From Lachnospiraceae bacterium (lineage in GTDB: Bacteria > Bacillota > Clostridia > Lachnospirales > Lachnospiraceae): a stretch of DNA of 40,934 nucleotides. The notes under the pieces are model-generated. The model saw only the letters and a program-made list of their open reading frames with translations. It was not told the origin of the DNA and made no database searches. The stretch is from the NCBI GenBank assembly GCA_017462755.1, contig JAFTQM010000026.1, positions 1-40,934 on the forward strand, given 5' to 3'. Numbering within the stretch: the stretch's first letter is position 1; every line of letters begins with the position of its first letter. Shown piece by piece: positions 32,731-39,855 of the stretch. A program made the position numbers and the translations under genes.

Positions 32731-33933
32731 ATGAAATATATCGTAGTTTTAGGAGACGGAATGGCAGATGAGCCAATCGAAAGCCTTGGCGGTAAGACTC
32801 CGCTGGCACATGCCAATACTCCGATGATGGACGAGCTGGCAGGAAAGGGTGTTATTGGTCTGGCACACACGATTCCGGAGGGCATGAGTCCGGGCAGCGA
32901 TACTGCAAATCTGGCGGTACTTGGTTACTATCCGAGAAAATATTATACCGGACGTTCTCCATTGGAAGCGCTCAGTATTGGCGTACCGATGAAGGAAACT
33001 GATATTGCAATCCGCTGCAATATCGTAACAGTATCTGAGGAGGATGTACCTTACGAGCAGAGAACTATTATCGACCATAGCTCCAGCGAGATTTCGACGG
33101 AGGATGCGGCGGTATTGTTAGAGGCAGTGCGTGCAGAGCTGCAGAATGAGATGTTTAAATATTATGTAGGTACAAGCTACAGACACCTGCTGATTTGGGA
33201 CAAGGGTGAGGTGGTTGAGCTGACTCCGCCACACGACATTCTGGGCAAGGTAATCGGCGAATATCTGCCGAAGGAAAATCTGCTTGCAGAAATGATGAAA
33301 AAGAGTTATGATATCTTGAACAATCATCCGTTGAACGTAGAGCGTGCAAAGCGCGGTTTGAATAAAGCAAATTCCATTTGGTTCTGGGGCGCAGGCACCC
33401 GTCCGAATCTGGATTCCTTTCAGGAAAAGACCGGTAAGCGCGGCGTTATGATTTCGGCAGTAGACCTGCTCAAGGGCATTGCGGTAGGCGCAGAGATGAC
33501 AAATATCATTGTGCCGGGCGCAGATGGTACACTGCATACGAACTACGAGGGCAAGGCAATGGCAGCAGTCAAGGCATTGACCGAGGATGGTTACGATTTT
33601 GCATATATTCATGTAGAAGCACCGGATGAAATGGGTCATCAGGGTAGTCTTGCGAATAAACTGGAAGCAATCGAAGCATTAGACCAGAAGGTAATTGCGG
33701 TGGTAAAGAAGGAGATGGACGCATCCGGAGAGCCATACCGTATTCTGATTATGCCGGATCATCCGACCCCGATTCGTCTGCGTACACATACGTCGAATCC
33801 GGTTCCGTATTTGTTGTATGACAGTACGAGAGAGCGCAAGATGGTGCAGCACTACAACGAAGCAGAGGCAGCGCAGTCCGGCAATGTAGAGCCGGAGGGC
33901 TATCGCTTAATTGAGCAGCTGTTTGCAGAATAA
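32731..33933 (+). CDS. apgM: ApgM-type phosphomutase homologue, predicted homoserine kinase substitute
   Basis: The 400-residue protein belongs to the archaeal-type cofactor-independent phosphoglycerate mutase/alkaline phosphatase superfamily: LGDGMADEPIESLGGKTPL, SDTANLAVLGY with the catalytic Ser, HVEAPDEMGHQG, and the metal site PDHPTPIRLRTHTSNPVP. In Clostridia and Bacteroidetes, homologues in threonine operons have been predicted to act as a homoserine kinase in place of ThrB. Its position between hom and lysC, with no thrB in view, supports that. ATG 32731 fits the family; the frame extends to 32680 but without similarity. Confidence 0.88.
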   Translation: MKYIVVLGDGMADEPIESLGGKTPLAHANTPMMDELAGKGVIGLAHTIPEGMSPGSDTANLAVLGYYPRKYYTGRSPLEALSIGVPMKETDIAIRCNIVTVSEEDVPYEQRTIIDHSSSEISTEDAAVLLEAVRAELQNEMFKYYVGTSYRHLLIWDKGEVVELTPPHDILGKVIGEYLPKENLLAEMMKKSYDILNNHPLNVERAKRGLNKANSIWFWGAGTRPNLDSFQEKTGKRGVMISAVDLLKGIAVGAEMTNIIVPGADGTLHTNYEGKAMAAVKALTEDGYDFAYIHVEAPDEMGHQGSLANKLEAIEALDQKVIAVVKKEMDASGEPYRILIMPDHPTPIRLRTHTSNPVPYLLYDSTRERKMVQHYNEAEAAQSGNVEPEGYRLIEQLFAE

Positions 33934-33995
33934 AAGCAGGCACAACAGCATTGGCGGCAAGAAAGTTATTTAAATTATTTATATAGGAGGCAGCT

Positions 33996-35198
33996 ATGTT
34001 AATAGTAAAGAAGTTCGGCGGCACCTCTGTCGCTGATAAGGAAAGAATCTTCAATGTTGCCAGAAGATGTATCGAGGATTATAAGAAGGGAAATGATGTC
34101 GTAGTCGTTCTGTCCGCTATGGGTAAGTTTACCGATGTACTGGTAAGTCAGGCGAAGGATATCAATCCAAATCCTCCAAAGAGAGAGATGGATATGCTGT
34201 ACACCATCGGTGAGCAGCAGTCGGTTGCATTGATGGCAATGGCAATGGATAGTCTCGGAGTACCGGCAGTATCCCTGAATGCATTCCAGGTAAAGATGCA
34301 TACGACCTCGGCCTACGGCAATGCACGTCTGACCAAGATGGATACCGAGCGCATCCGCAACGAGCTGGACAGCCGTAAGATTGTACTGGTTACCGGTTTC
34401 CAGGGTGTAGATAAATCGGATAACTATACTACTTTGGGACGTGGTGGTTCGGATACGACCGCAGTAGCTTTAGCAGCTGCACTGCATGCAGATGCATGTG
34501 AGATTTATACGGACGTAGAAGGTGTATATACCGCAGACCCACGTTATGTAAAGAACGCAAAGAAGCTGGATGCAATCACCTATGATGAGATGCTTGACCT
34601 TGCCAGCTTAGGTGCAGGTGTATTGCACAATCGTTCAGTAGAAATGGCAAAGAGATATGGTGTTCAGCTGGTAGTACGTTCCAGCTTGAGCTTAGCAGAA
34701 GGAACAGTAGTGAAGGAGGCAGTAGACATGGAAGGAATGCTTATTAGCGGAGTAGCAAGTGATAAGAATACAGCACGTATTGCAGTAATTGGATTAGAGG
34801 ATCAGCCGGGTGTGGCTTTCAAGTTGTTTGACCACCTTGCAAGACACAACATCAACGTAGATATTATTTTACAGTCCGTAGGTCGTGACGGTACAAAGGA
34901 TATCAGCTTTACCGTAGCAAGAGATGACTTGGAGGAGGCAGTAGCTACCATCGAGCGTCACCGCAACACTTCCTTAAAGTGCGATAAGGTAGACGTAGAG
35001 GAGAATGTAGCAAAGGTTTCCATCGTAGGTGCAGGTATGATGACCAACCCTGGTGTAGCAGCAAATATGTTCGCAGCATTGTATGATGCAGGCATCAATA
35101 TCAAGATGATTTCTACTTCGGAAATCCGCGTAACCGTACTGATTGATGCACAGTACACCGAGAAGGCAATGAACGCAGTTCATGATAAGTTCTTCTAA
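33996..35198 (+). CDS. lysC: Aspartate kinase
   Basis: It phosphorylates aspartate, the first step to lysine, threonine and methionine. KKFGGTSV at the N-terminus, TLGRGGSDTTAVALAAAL and EIYTDVEGVYTADPR mark the catalytic domain. Two C-terminal ACT domains (from about 265: VIGLEDQPGVAFKLFDHLAR, and VSIVGAGMMTNPGVAANMF) bind feedback inhibitors. The length of 400 is typical of the monofunctional LysC. AGGAGG precedes ATG. Last gene of the operon, followed by a strong terminator. Confidence 0.96.
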   Translation: MLIVKKFGGTSVADKERIFNVARRCIEDYKKGNDVVVVLSAMGKFTDVLVSQAKDINPNPPKREMDMLYTIGEQQSVALMAMAMDSLGVPAVSLNAFQVKMHTTSAYGNARLTKMDTERIRNELDSRKIVLVTGFQGVDKSDNYTTLGRGGSDTTAVALAAALHADACEIYTDVEGVYTADPRYVKNAKKLDAITYDEMLDLASLGAGVLHNRSVEMAKRYGVQLVVRSSLSLAEGTVVKEAVDMEGMLISGVASDKNTARIAVIGLEDQPGVAFKLFDHLARHNINVDIILQSVGRDGTKDISFTVARDDLEEAVATIERHRNTSLKCDKVDVEENVAKVSIVGAGMMTNPGVAANMFAALYDAGINIKMISTSEIRVTVLIDAQYTEKAMNAVHDKFF

Positions 35199-35227
35199 AA
35201 TAAGAAAATAAATCAAACAATAATTGA

Positions 35228-35260
35228 GGCTGGTATGCGTTGTCCATACCAGCCTTTGTT
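35228..35260 (+). terminator. Terminator of the threonine operon
   Basis: GGCTGGTATG (35228-35237) pairs perfectly with CATACCAGCC (35245-35254) over a 7-base loop, followed by TTTGTT. It lies between the convergent lysC and GGDEF genes. Confidence 0.88.
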
Positions 35261-35277
35261 GATATTACGGTATAAAA

Positions 35278-37044
35278 TTATTCGGAAATATCGGCAAGCT
35301 TTTTAATCAATGCTTTTCCAATCATCATCAGCAGACCGCGTTCTACATTGGACCACTTACGGAAGCGGCTGAACAAATCGTAGCTTACGGCGATGCTGTC
35401 CTCTTTGGTGATGAAAAGATTGACATTGCCCTGAGCCTCCAGCTTTTGATAAATATCTTCCCACTTTTCCTTGATGCTGAGGAGCTTGTTGACGCACAAT
35501 ACTCCATTCATGTCAAATAAGGCGTCCTTGGTGCTGTCGTTCAAAAAGGCGGCATCTGTTAGCGGAGCAGGATATTCTCCGGCAGAAATCGTTCGAATAA
35601 AATCCTTGCCCTGATAGATTGCCACACCGTCAATACCAAATTCCTGTCGGATGCGGTCGATACACCATTCTACAGAGACATTAGGGTCGCGGATATCACT
35701 CATGACGGACATAGCAATGCTGCAAAGCTGATAATTGTCCTCGTAAAAATTATTTAAAGCGACCATTTTGTTGCTCTTGATATTCTCGATGTCACCATGC
35801 AGCTCCGGGCGGTAGATAATATAACGGTTCTTGCCCTTGGTCTTTGCCAGATACAGGCATTTGTCCGCAATCATCAAAAGCTCGTCATAGGTCTTGCCGG
35901 CTTCCGGATAGCAGGCAACACCGATGGAGGTAGTAATCTCAAAATCAGGCACGATATCTCTGCAATCCCAGGAAAGATTCTTGCGGATGGTTTTCAGCAT
36001 ATAGGTAAGTGATTCCTCATCTGCAATATTGTCCGTAATGACAAAAAATTCATCACCGCCAAAGCGTCCGACGTAGCCGCGTTCACCGACGTAGCGTTTG
36101 AACAGCTCTGCCGTTTTGACAATTACCTCATCGCCGGTCATATGACCGTATGTATCGTTGACGTTTTTGAAATCGTCAATGTCAATCATCATCACATAAT
36201 GACGCTTGCCATCCAGACTGGACAGAATATCAACGGCAAGCTCGCTGATGGCGCGTTTGTTGTAAACACCGGTAGCCAAATCAATGGCGTGGCTGGACTT
36301 GTAGTAACGGTCCTCTGATTCTTCGGCTTGTTCGTATTCGGTTTTGTTTACAACTGCGGCAAAAAGCAGTCGTTTGCCGTATTTGTATATGATACCGCCC
36401 TTGATATCCAACATACATTTGGCAATGCCAAATATACTGCCGTCCAACGAAAGACTAAGATTGTCCTTGCCCTCGGTCAGACTGTCATAAAGCAGACCAA
36501 AGCCCTGCTTTTGCTTTTTGGTATAGGACCGGCTGTTTACGATTTCGTTGTATAACACATCGATGTTTCGGTTAAAGAGAACGATGCCTCGGTCATTGAC
36601 ATATTCAAAAATATTGATGGTACGGCTGTCATAAAAATATTCGAAATAAATATTGTCGCTGTAATTCATGAACTTTTTGTTCTTGAAAGCACCATCCCGC
36701 AGCATGTCGAATTTTTTGTGATTGTTCGCGATATCAACAATCTCCATATCGATGGAATCCTTGCCCTTGTTCATGATGACATAAAGAAAACGATACTTTT
36801 CATCGATGCTGAAAAAACGAAGGGTCAGGTACTGCGTGCCCTCATCCAAACGTTCGACACACTCGTAAAAGGCAGGCAAATCGTCGGGATGCACCAGTGT
36901 AGTAAATGGACGTCCCGAGTTACAGCCCAGATATTTATATATTTTTTCATCTGCATTCACGATACTGTAGTCAAACTGGATTGACATCTTACCGTGAAAC
37001 AGCTGAAACTGGCTATCGTTATTGACATAGCTGGTAATGTTCAT
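35278..37044 (-). CDS. PAS-GGDEF diguanylate cyclase with C-terminal GAF-like domain
   Basis: The 588-residue soluble protein has a PAS-like N-terminus (about 20-105), a middle region of unknown type, a GGDEF domain (about 250-410) and a C-terminal part of about 170 residues that may be GAF-like. The active motif FGGDEF is intact (GGDEF at 329-333), with IDIDDFKNVNDTYGH upstream, so it should make cyclic di-GMP. The RxxD inhibitory site is absent at the expected place (residues 320-323 are GERG), so product inhibition is probably missing. No membrane segment. AGGAGG lies eight bases before ATG; a TATAAT box is at 37083-37078 on the minus strand. Divergent from the double-HTH regulator. Confidence 0.88.
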   Translation of the reverse strand: MNITSYVNNDSQFQLFHGKMSIQFDYSIVNADEKIYKYLGCNSGRPFTTLVHPDDLPAFYECVERLDEGTQYLTLRFFSIDEKYRFLYVIMNKGKDSIDMEIVDIANNHKKFDMLRDGAFKNKKFMNYSDNIYFEYFYDSRTINIFEYVNDRGIVLFNRNIDVLYNEIVNSRSYTKKQKQGFGLLYDSLTEGKDNLSLSLDGSIFGIAKCMLDIKGGIIYKYGKRLLFAAVVNKTEYEQAEESEDRYYKSSHAIDLATGVYNKRAISELAVDILSSLDGKRHYVMMIDIDDFKNVNDTYGHMTGDEVIVKTAELFKRYVGERGYVGRFGGDEFFVITDNIADEESLTYMLKTIRKNLSWDCRDIVPDFEITTSIGVACYPEAGKTYDELLMIADKCLYLAKTKGKNRYIIYRPELHGDIENIKSNKMVALNNFYEDNYQLCSIAMSVMSDIRDPNVSVEWCIDRIRQEFGIDGVAIYQGKDFIRTISAGEYPAPLTDAAFLNDSTKDALFDMNGVLCVNKLLSIKEKWEDIYQKLEAQGNVNLFITKEDSIAVSYDLFSRFRKWSNVERGLLMMIGKALIKKLADISE

Positions 37045-37197
37045 ACTGTATACCTCCTAATTGTCATATACTATTCTATTATACAATATCTTATTGGAAA
37101 ATGCACCTATTTTCAGAAGAATATTTCTCCTTTTCTGCTATTTACAGTGATTCGAATGGAATGAAACGGAACGAAAGGGAAAAAGCGACAGTTGCCC

Positions 37198-37226
37198 TTG
37201 AAGTAATATGACAAATTTGGTATAAT
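37198..37226 (+). promoter_or_regulatory. Promoter of the double-HTH regulator with embedded 13-mer operator
   Basis: TTGAAG (37198-37203), 17-base spacer, TATAAT (37221-37226). The spacer contains ATGACAAATTTGG (37208-37220). The identical 13-mer forms both arms of the palindrome at 39388-39475. A protein bound here would block RNA polymerase, so the regulator probably represses itself. Confidence 0.7.
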
Positions 37227-37261
37227 TGTCTAAAATAATAAGTTCGTGTGGTGATGAGTGA

Positions 37262-39109
37262 ATGGATTACGGAAAAATGATAGCGACCCTGCGGGTGCAG
37301 TGTGGATTTTCGCAGGCGAAGCTGATGTATGGAATCGGCGAAGCGCAAGAATTGTCGCGGTTAGAGCAAGGGTCGCGGATGCCGGAAAAGCTGCTGGCAG
37401 ATTCGCTGTTCCAGCGTATGGGAAAGACATCGGATGTGTTGGATTATACGGTTTCGGGAGAGGAATACCTGCTGTTGCTCCTGCGCGAATATATGAGATT
37501 CAACCTATTGGAGGGAAAATGGGAAGACAATCTGCCGGCTATGGCAATGTATGAGCAGGGCAAGGAGAAGGAGAAGCCGCTGCATCGTCAATATATTGGG
37601 CAGATACGCGCCCTGACGGAGTATCTGAGGGAGGATGATGTGCTGCTTTGCAAAGATTGTCTACAGGCGGCACTGGAGGTTACCTTTCCTGTCTGGCGAG
37701 AAGAGAGCTGGGAGGATTATTGCCTGTGTACGCAGGAACTGCGTCTGGCGATATTGCTGGCGTACTTTGAGGGGCAGTGTGACGAGTGCGAGACTGCGTT
37801 GCGGCTGCTGGAGCGGGTAAAGGATTATCTGGAGCGGCGTTACTGTCTGAGAGAGAAGATAAAGCTGTATCCGCAGTGTATCTGGGTCATGGCGAGGCTG
37901 TATGAAAGGCAGGGAGACTGGCTTCGGATGGAGCGGGTATGTGCGCAGGGAATACAGGTACTGTTGGAAAAGAGTGCGCTGTCTCTGTTAAAGGAGCTTC
38001 TGGAACTGCGCATCGCGGCGATTCGAGAGCTGCTAAAAGCTGCAGGAGCAGAGCAACGGACAGCATGGGAGAAGGTGCTGGAGGAGCTGGAGGCACAGTT
38101 AGAGAGTTTGAAGTTTGTGATAGAGGAATTTCATCAGGAGAAAAGGAACACACGGAATGCGGTGCAGCATATACTGATTCATTATAGTGACGATGAGATT
38201 GCGATTAATTATGAGACCCTGCGGGATTTGCGACTGGCACTGGGAATCTCGCAATTTGAACTGAGCGATGGTACGCGAAGTGCGGAGACGATATCCCGCA
38301 TCGAGAACGGTAAGCACAATCCGTCCCCTACGACCTTTCGTACCCTGAGCAATGCGATGGGAGTGCAGAGGAAATATCATCAGGGGCGTGTCGATACCAA
38401 TGATTATGCACTGCATGAGATGGTATATCAGCGAAATCAGGCAATTTTTCAGTTGGAGCTGGAGGAGGGCAAGCAAGTCCTGCGTGAGCTGGAGGCACAG
38501 CTGGATATGCGCCTGCCGATGAATCGCCAGTACATAGAGACTTGTAAGATACAGGAGCAGAGACATGAGAATACTATCTCATCGGAGGAAGCCATCGAGC
38601 AGCTTGTGAAAATCCTGCAGTATACGATGCCGGACTATCGGGGAGTCGTGAAGCGGGTGCCGACGCGGCAGGAGTTTATTGTATTGAATCAGATGGCAAT
38701 TTTCGAAAAACGGCGGGGCAATCCGGAGCGAAGTATTGAGATATGCGAAGAGCTATTGGCGGCATATCACAAGAGTATCGTGGAGGAGAAGCATCACACC
38801 AATTCGATAAAACTGCTGTATCTGAATTACGGAGAAAAGCTGGAGTGTGTCGGACGTCTGGATGAGGCAGAAGCGGCGGACCGCAGAGGTGTGGAAATAA
38901 CGATGGAATGTGAGCAATGCTCTATGATAGGGGAATATATGGCGAATCTGGCGTATGTGTATCGCAAGACGGCAGTACCGGAGAAGCAGGCAAAGATAGA
39001 GCCTTATCTCCGGCACGCCTATACGCTATGCCTAATGACAGGAGTCCCGCGGAAGGCGGAAATCGTGCGAAGATGTTATAAGGAGTGTTGTGGCGAGGAG
39101 TTGGTGTAA
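37262..39109 (+). CDS. Double-HTH helical-repeat regulator (RRNPP-like)
   Basis: The 615-residue protein looks like a duplicated XRE-plus-helical-repeat unit. The first half has an HTH (about 4-60, MIATLRVQCGFSQAKLMYGI, then LSRLEQGSRMP) and helical repeats to about 300. The second half has a clearer HTH (about 317-370, LRLALGISQFELSDGTRSAE, then ISRIENGKHNPSPTTFRTL) and TPR-like repeats to the end (IFEKRRGNPERSIEICEELL, RLDEAEAADRRGVEIT). HTH-TPR regulators of the RRNPP group (PlcR, Rgg, NprR) bind short exported and re-imported peptides. A secreted 50-residue peptide is encoded convergently 18 bases downstream, and a shared 13-mer links both promoters. Peptide sensing is inferred. Confidence 0.78.
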   Translation: MDYGKMIATLRVQCGFSQAKLMYGIGEAQELSRLEQGSRMPEKLLADSLFQRMGKTSDVLDYTVSGEEYLLLLLREYMRFNLLEGKWEDNLPAMAMYEQGKEKEKPLHRQYIGQIRALTEYLREDDVLLCKDCLQAALEVTFPVWREESWEDYCLCTQELRLAILLAYFEGQCDECETALRLLERVKDYLERRYCLREKIKLYPQCIWVMARLYERQGDWLRMERVCAQGIQVLLEKSALSLLKELLELRIAAIRELLKAAGAEQRTAWEKVLEELEAQLESLKFVIEEFHQEKRNTRNAVQHILIHYSDDEIAINYETLRDLRLALGISQFELSDGTRSAETISRIENGKHNPSPTTFRTLSNAMGVQRKYHQGRVDTNDYALHEMVYQRNQAIFQLELEEGKQVLRELEAQLDMRLPMNRQYIETCKIQEQRHENTISSEEAIEQLVKILQYTMPDYRGVVKRVPTRQEFIVLNQMAIFEKRRGNPERSIEICEELLAAYHKSIVEEKHHTNSIKLLYLNYGEKLECVGRLDEAEAADRRGVEITMECEQCSMIGEYMANLAYVYRKTAVPEKQAKIEPYLRHAYTLCLMTGVPRKAEIVRRCYKECCGEELV

Positions 39110-39127
39110 AAATCGTTGAAACGTAGA

Positions 39128-39280
39128 TTATTGTCTATCATCGTCGTCAAACGGTCCCTCAACCTCGCAGGTAGAGATTGGTGCGTCGGTGTTGGTAGCT
39201 TCGGATGCTGTCGACAGTGTCGCTGTGCAAAGGCACAGGAATAATATAAGGGATAAAAGTGTTTTTTTAAGATGCTTCAT
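39128..39280 (-). CDS. Small secreted peptide, candidate signalling peptide precursor
   Basis: The 50-residue product has a clear signal peptide: basic MKHLKK, hydrophobic TLLSLILFLCLCTATLSTA, and a likely cut near Ala25-Ser26. The mature part of about 25 residues is acidic (...PISTCEVEGPFDDDDRQ) with one cysteine. ATG 39280 has GGAGG five bases upstream, a strong RBS; the longer frame from 39346 has none. The size and layout match PapR/NprX-type pheromone precursors, and the gene sits directly beside an HTH-helical-repeat regulator. Its promoter region overlaps the 23-bp palindrome. That it is a signal for the regulator is inference. Confidence 0.7.
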   Translation of the reverse strand: MKHLKKTLLSLILFLCLCTATLSTASEATNTDAPISTCEVEGPFDDDDRQ

Positions 39281-39361
39281 GGTTTCCTCCAAAAAGATAA
39301 TATTTTCTTTGGGTAAATCGTGATGTACTTTGTAATCGTGGTTCACTCAAAGGATATGGGT

Positions 39362-39390
39362 AGTATAGCGGAAGTGTCGACAAGAAGCCA
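39362..39390 (-). promoter_or_regulatory. Promoter of the secreted peptide gene
   Basis: On the minus strand TGGCTT (39390-39385, weak), 17-base spacer, TATACT (39367-39362), about 80 bases before the ATG. The -35 overlaps the left palindrome arm. A poor -35 at an operator is typical of an activator-dependent promoter. Confidence 0.5.
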
Positions 39391-39475
39391 TGACAAATTT
39401 GGAGAATTTGTAACATTCGGATAATTTTTGAAAGAAAAAATCGAAAAAATTGCAAATTCTCCAAATTTGTCATGG
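39388..39475. repeat. 23-bp perfect inverted repeat, candidate operator
   Basis: Arm 39388-39410 is exactly inverted at 39453-39475, with 42 AT-rich bases between. Each arm contains ATGACAAATTTGG, which also lies in the regulator promoter (37208-37220). No T run follows on either strand, so it is not a terminator. It probably binds the double-HTH regulator. The long spacing could allow looping between two dimers or between the two HTH units of one protein. Confidence 0.7.
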
Positions 39476-39855
39476 TGGAAAAAAGGAAAGAGAGGTATAG
39501 TGTAGGTGATGAGCTCGTCAAAATAATAGAAAAAAGGAGAATTAAAGAAATTTGTAGGAGGCAGCTTGAATTTACCGTTGGAATTATATATCACTTCTGT
39601 TGCTCCGCAATATGTCGATGGCAATAATAAAAGAGTGATAACAACATTCAAAACAAAAACAACAGCTTATCCTGGTGGGTTATGGTAAATGGTATATGAA
39701 TCAAAAATAGCAGTTGAGGATGGATACAGTAGTATATAGGTTTGTTGATTTAGTCGTTTGACAAGAGATGATTATCCCTTGATAGGTTAGAGGGCTGAGT
39801 AGAAGAAAACTCTTGCGGGAGGGACGTTGATTAATTTGTTGTAGGAGAAGGGGCA
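39476..39855. other. Gap between palindrome and membrane protein gene
   Basis: Mostly non-coding apart from the doubtful small frame at 39566-39688. TTGACA at 39758-39763 could be the -35 of a promoter for the gene at 39856, but the -10 at 17 bases is poor (GATAGG). Confidence 0.35.
39566..39688 (+). CDS. Possible small ORF, 40 aa (doubtful)
   Basis: A TTG at 39566 follows AGGAGG (39556-39561) with only four bases between, and opens a 40-codon frame ending ...TTAYPGGLW and TAA. I recognise no family; the translation looks protein-like but has no signal peptide. It could be a real small gene or the tail of a decayed one. It lies about 90 bases beyond the palindrome and could share its control. 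Confidence 0.3.
   Translation: MNLPLELYITSVAPQYVDGNNKRVITTFKTKTTAYPGGLW

Noticed and set aside
39388-39475. Palindrome as an intrinsic terminator for the regulator or the peptide gene
   Set aside because: It has no T run on either strand, lies upstream of the peptide gene and not after a stop codon, and shares its arm sequence with a promoter spacer.
39472-39612. Small plus-strand frame starting MVEKRKERYSVGDELV
   Set aside because: The ATG lies within the palindrome arm with no RBS, and the frame's C-terminus is not protein-like. Kept only as a possibility.
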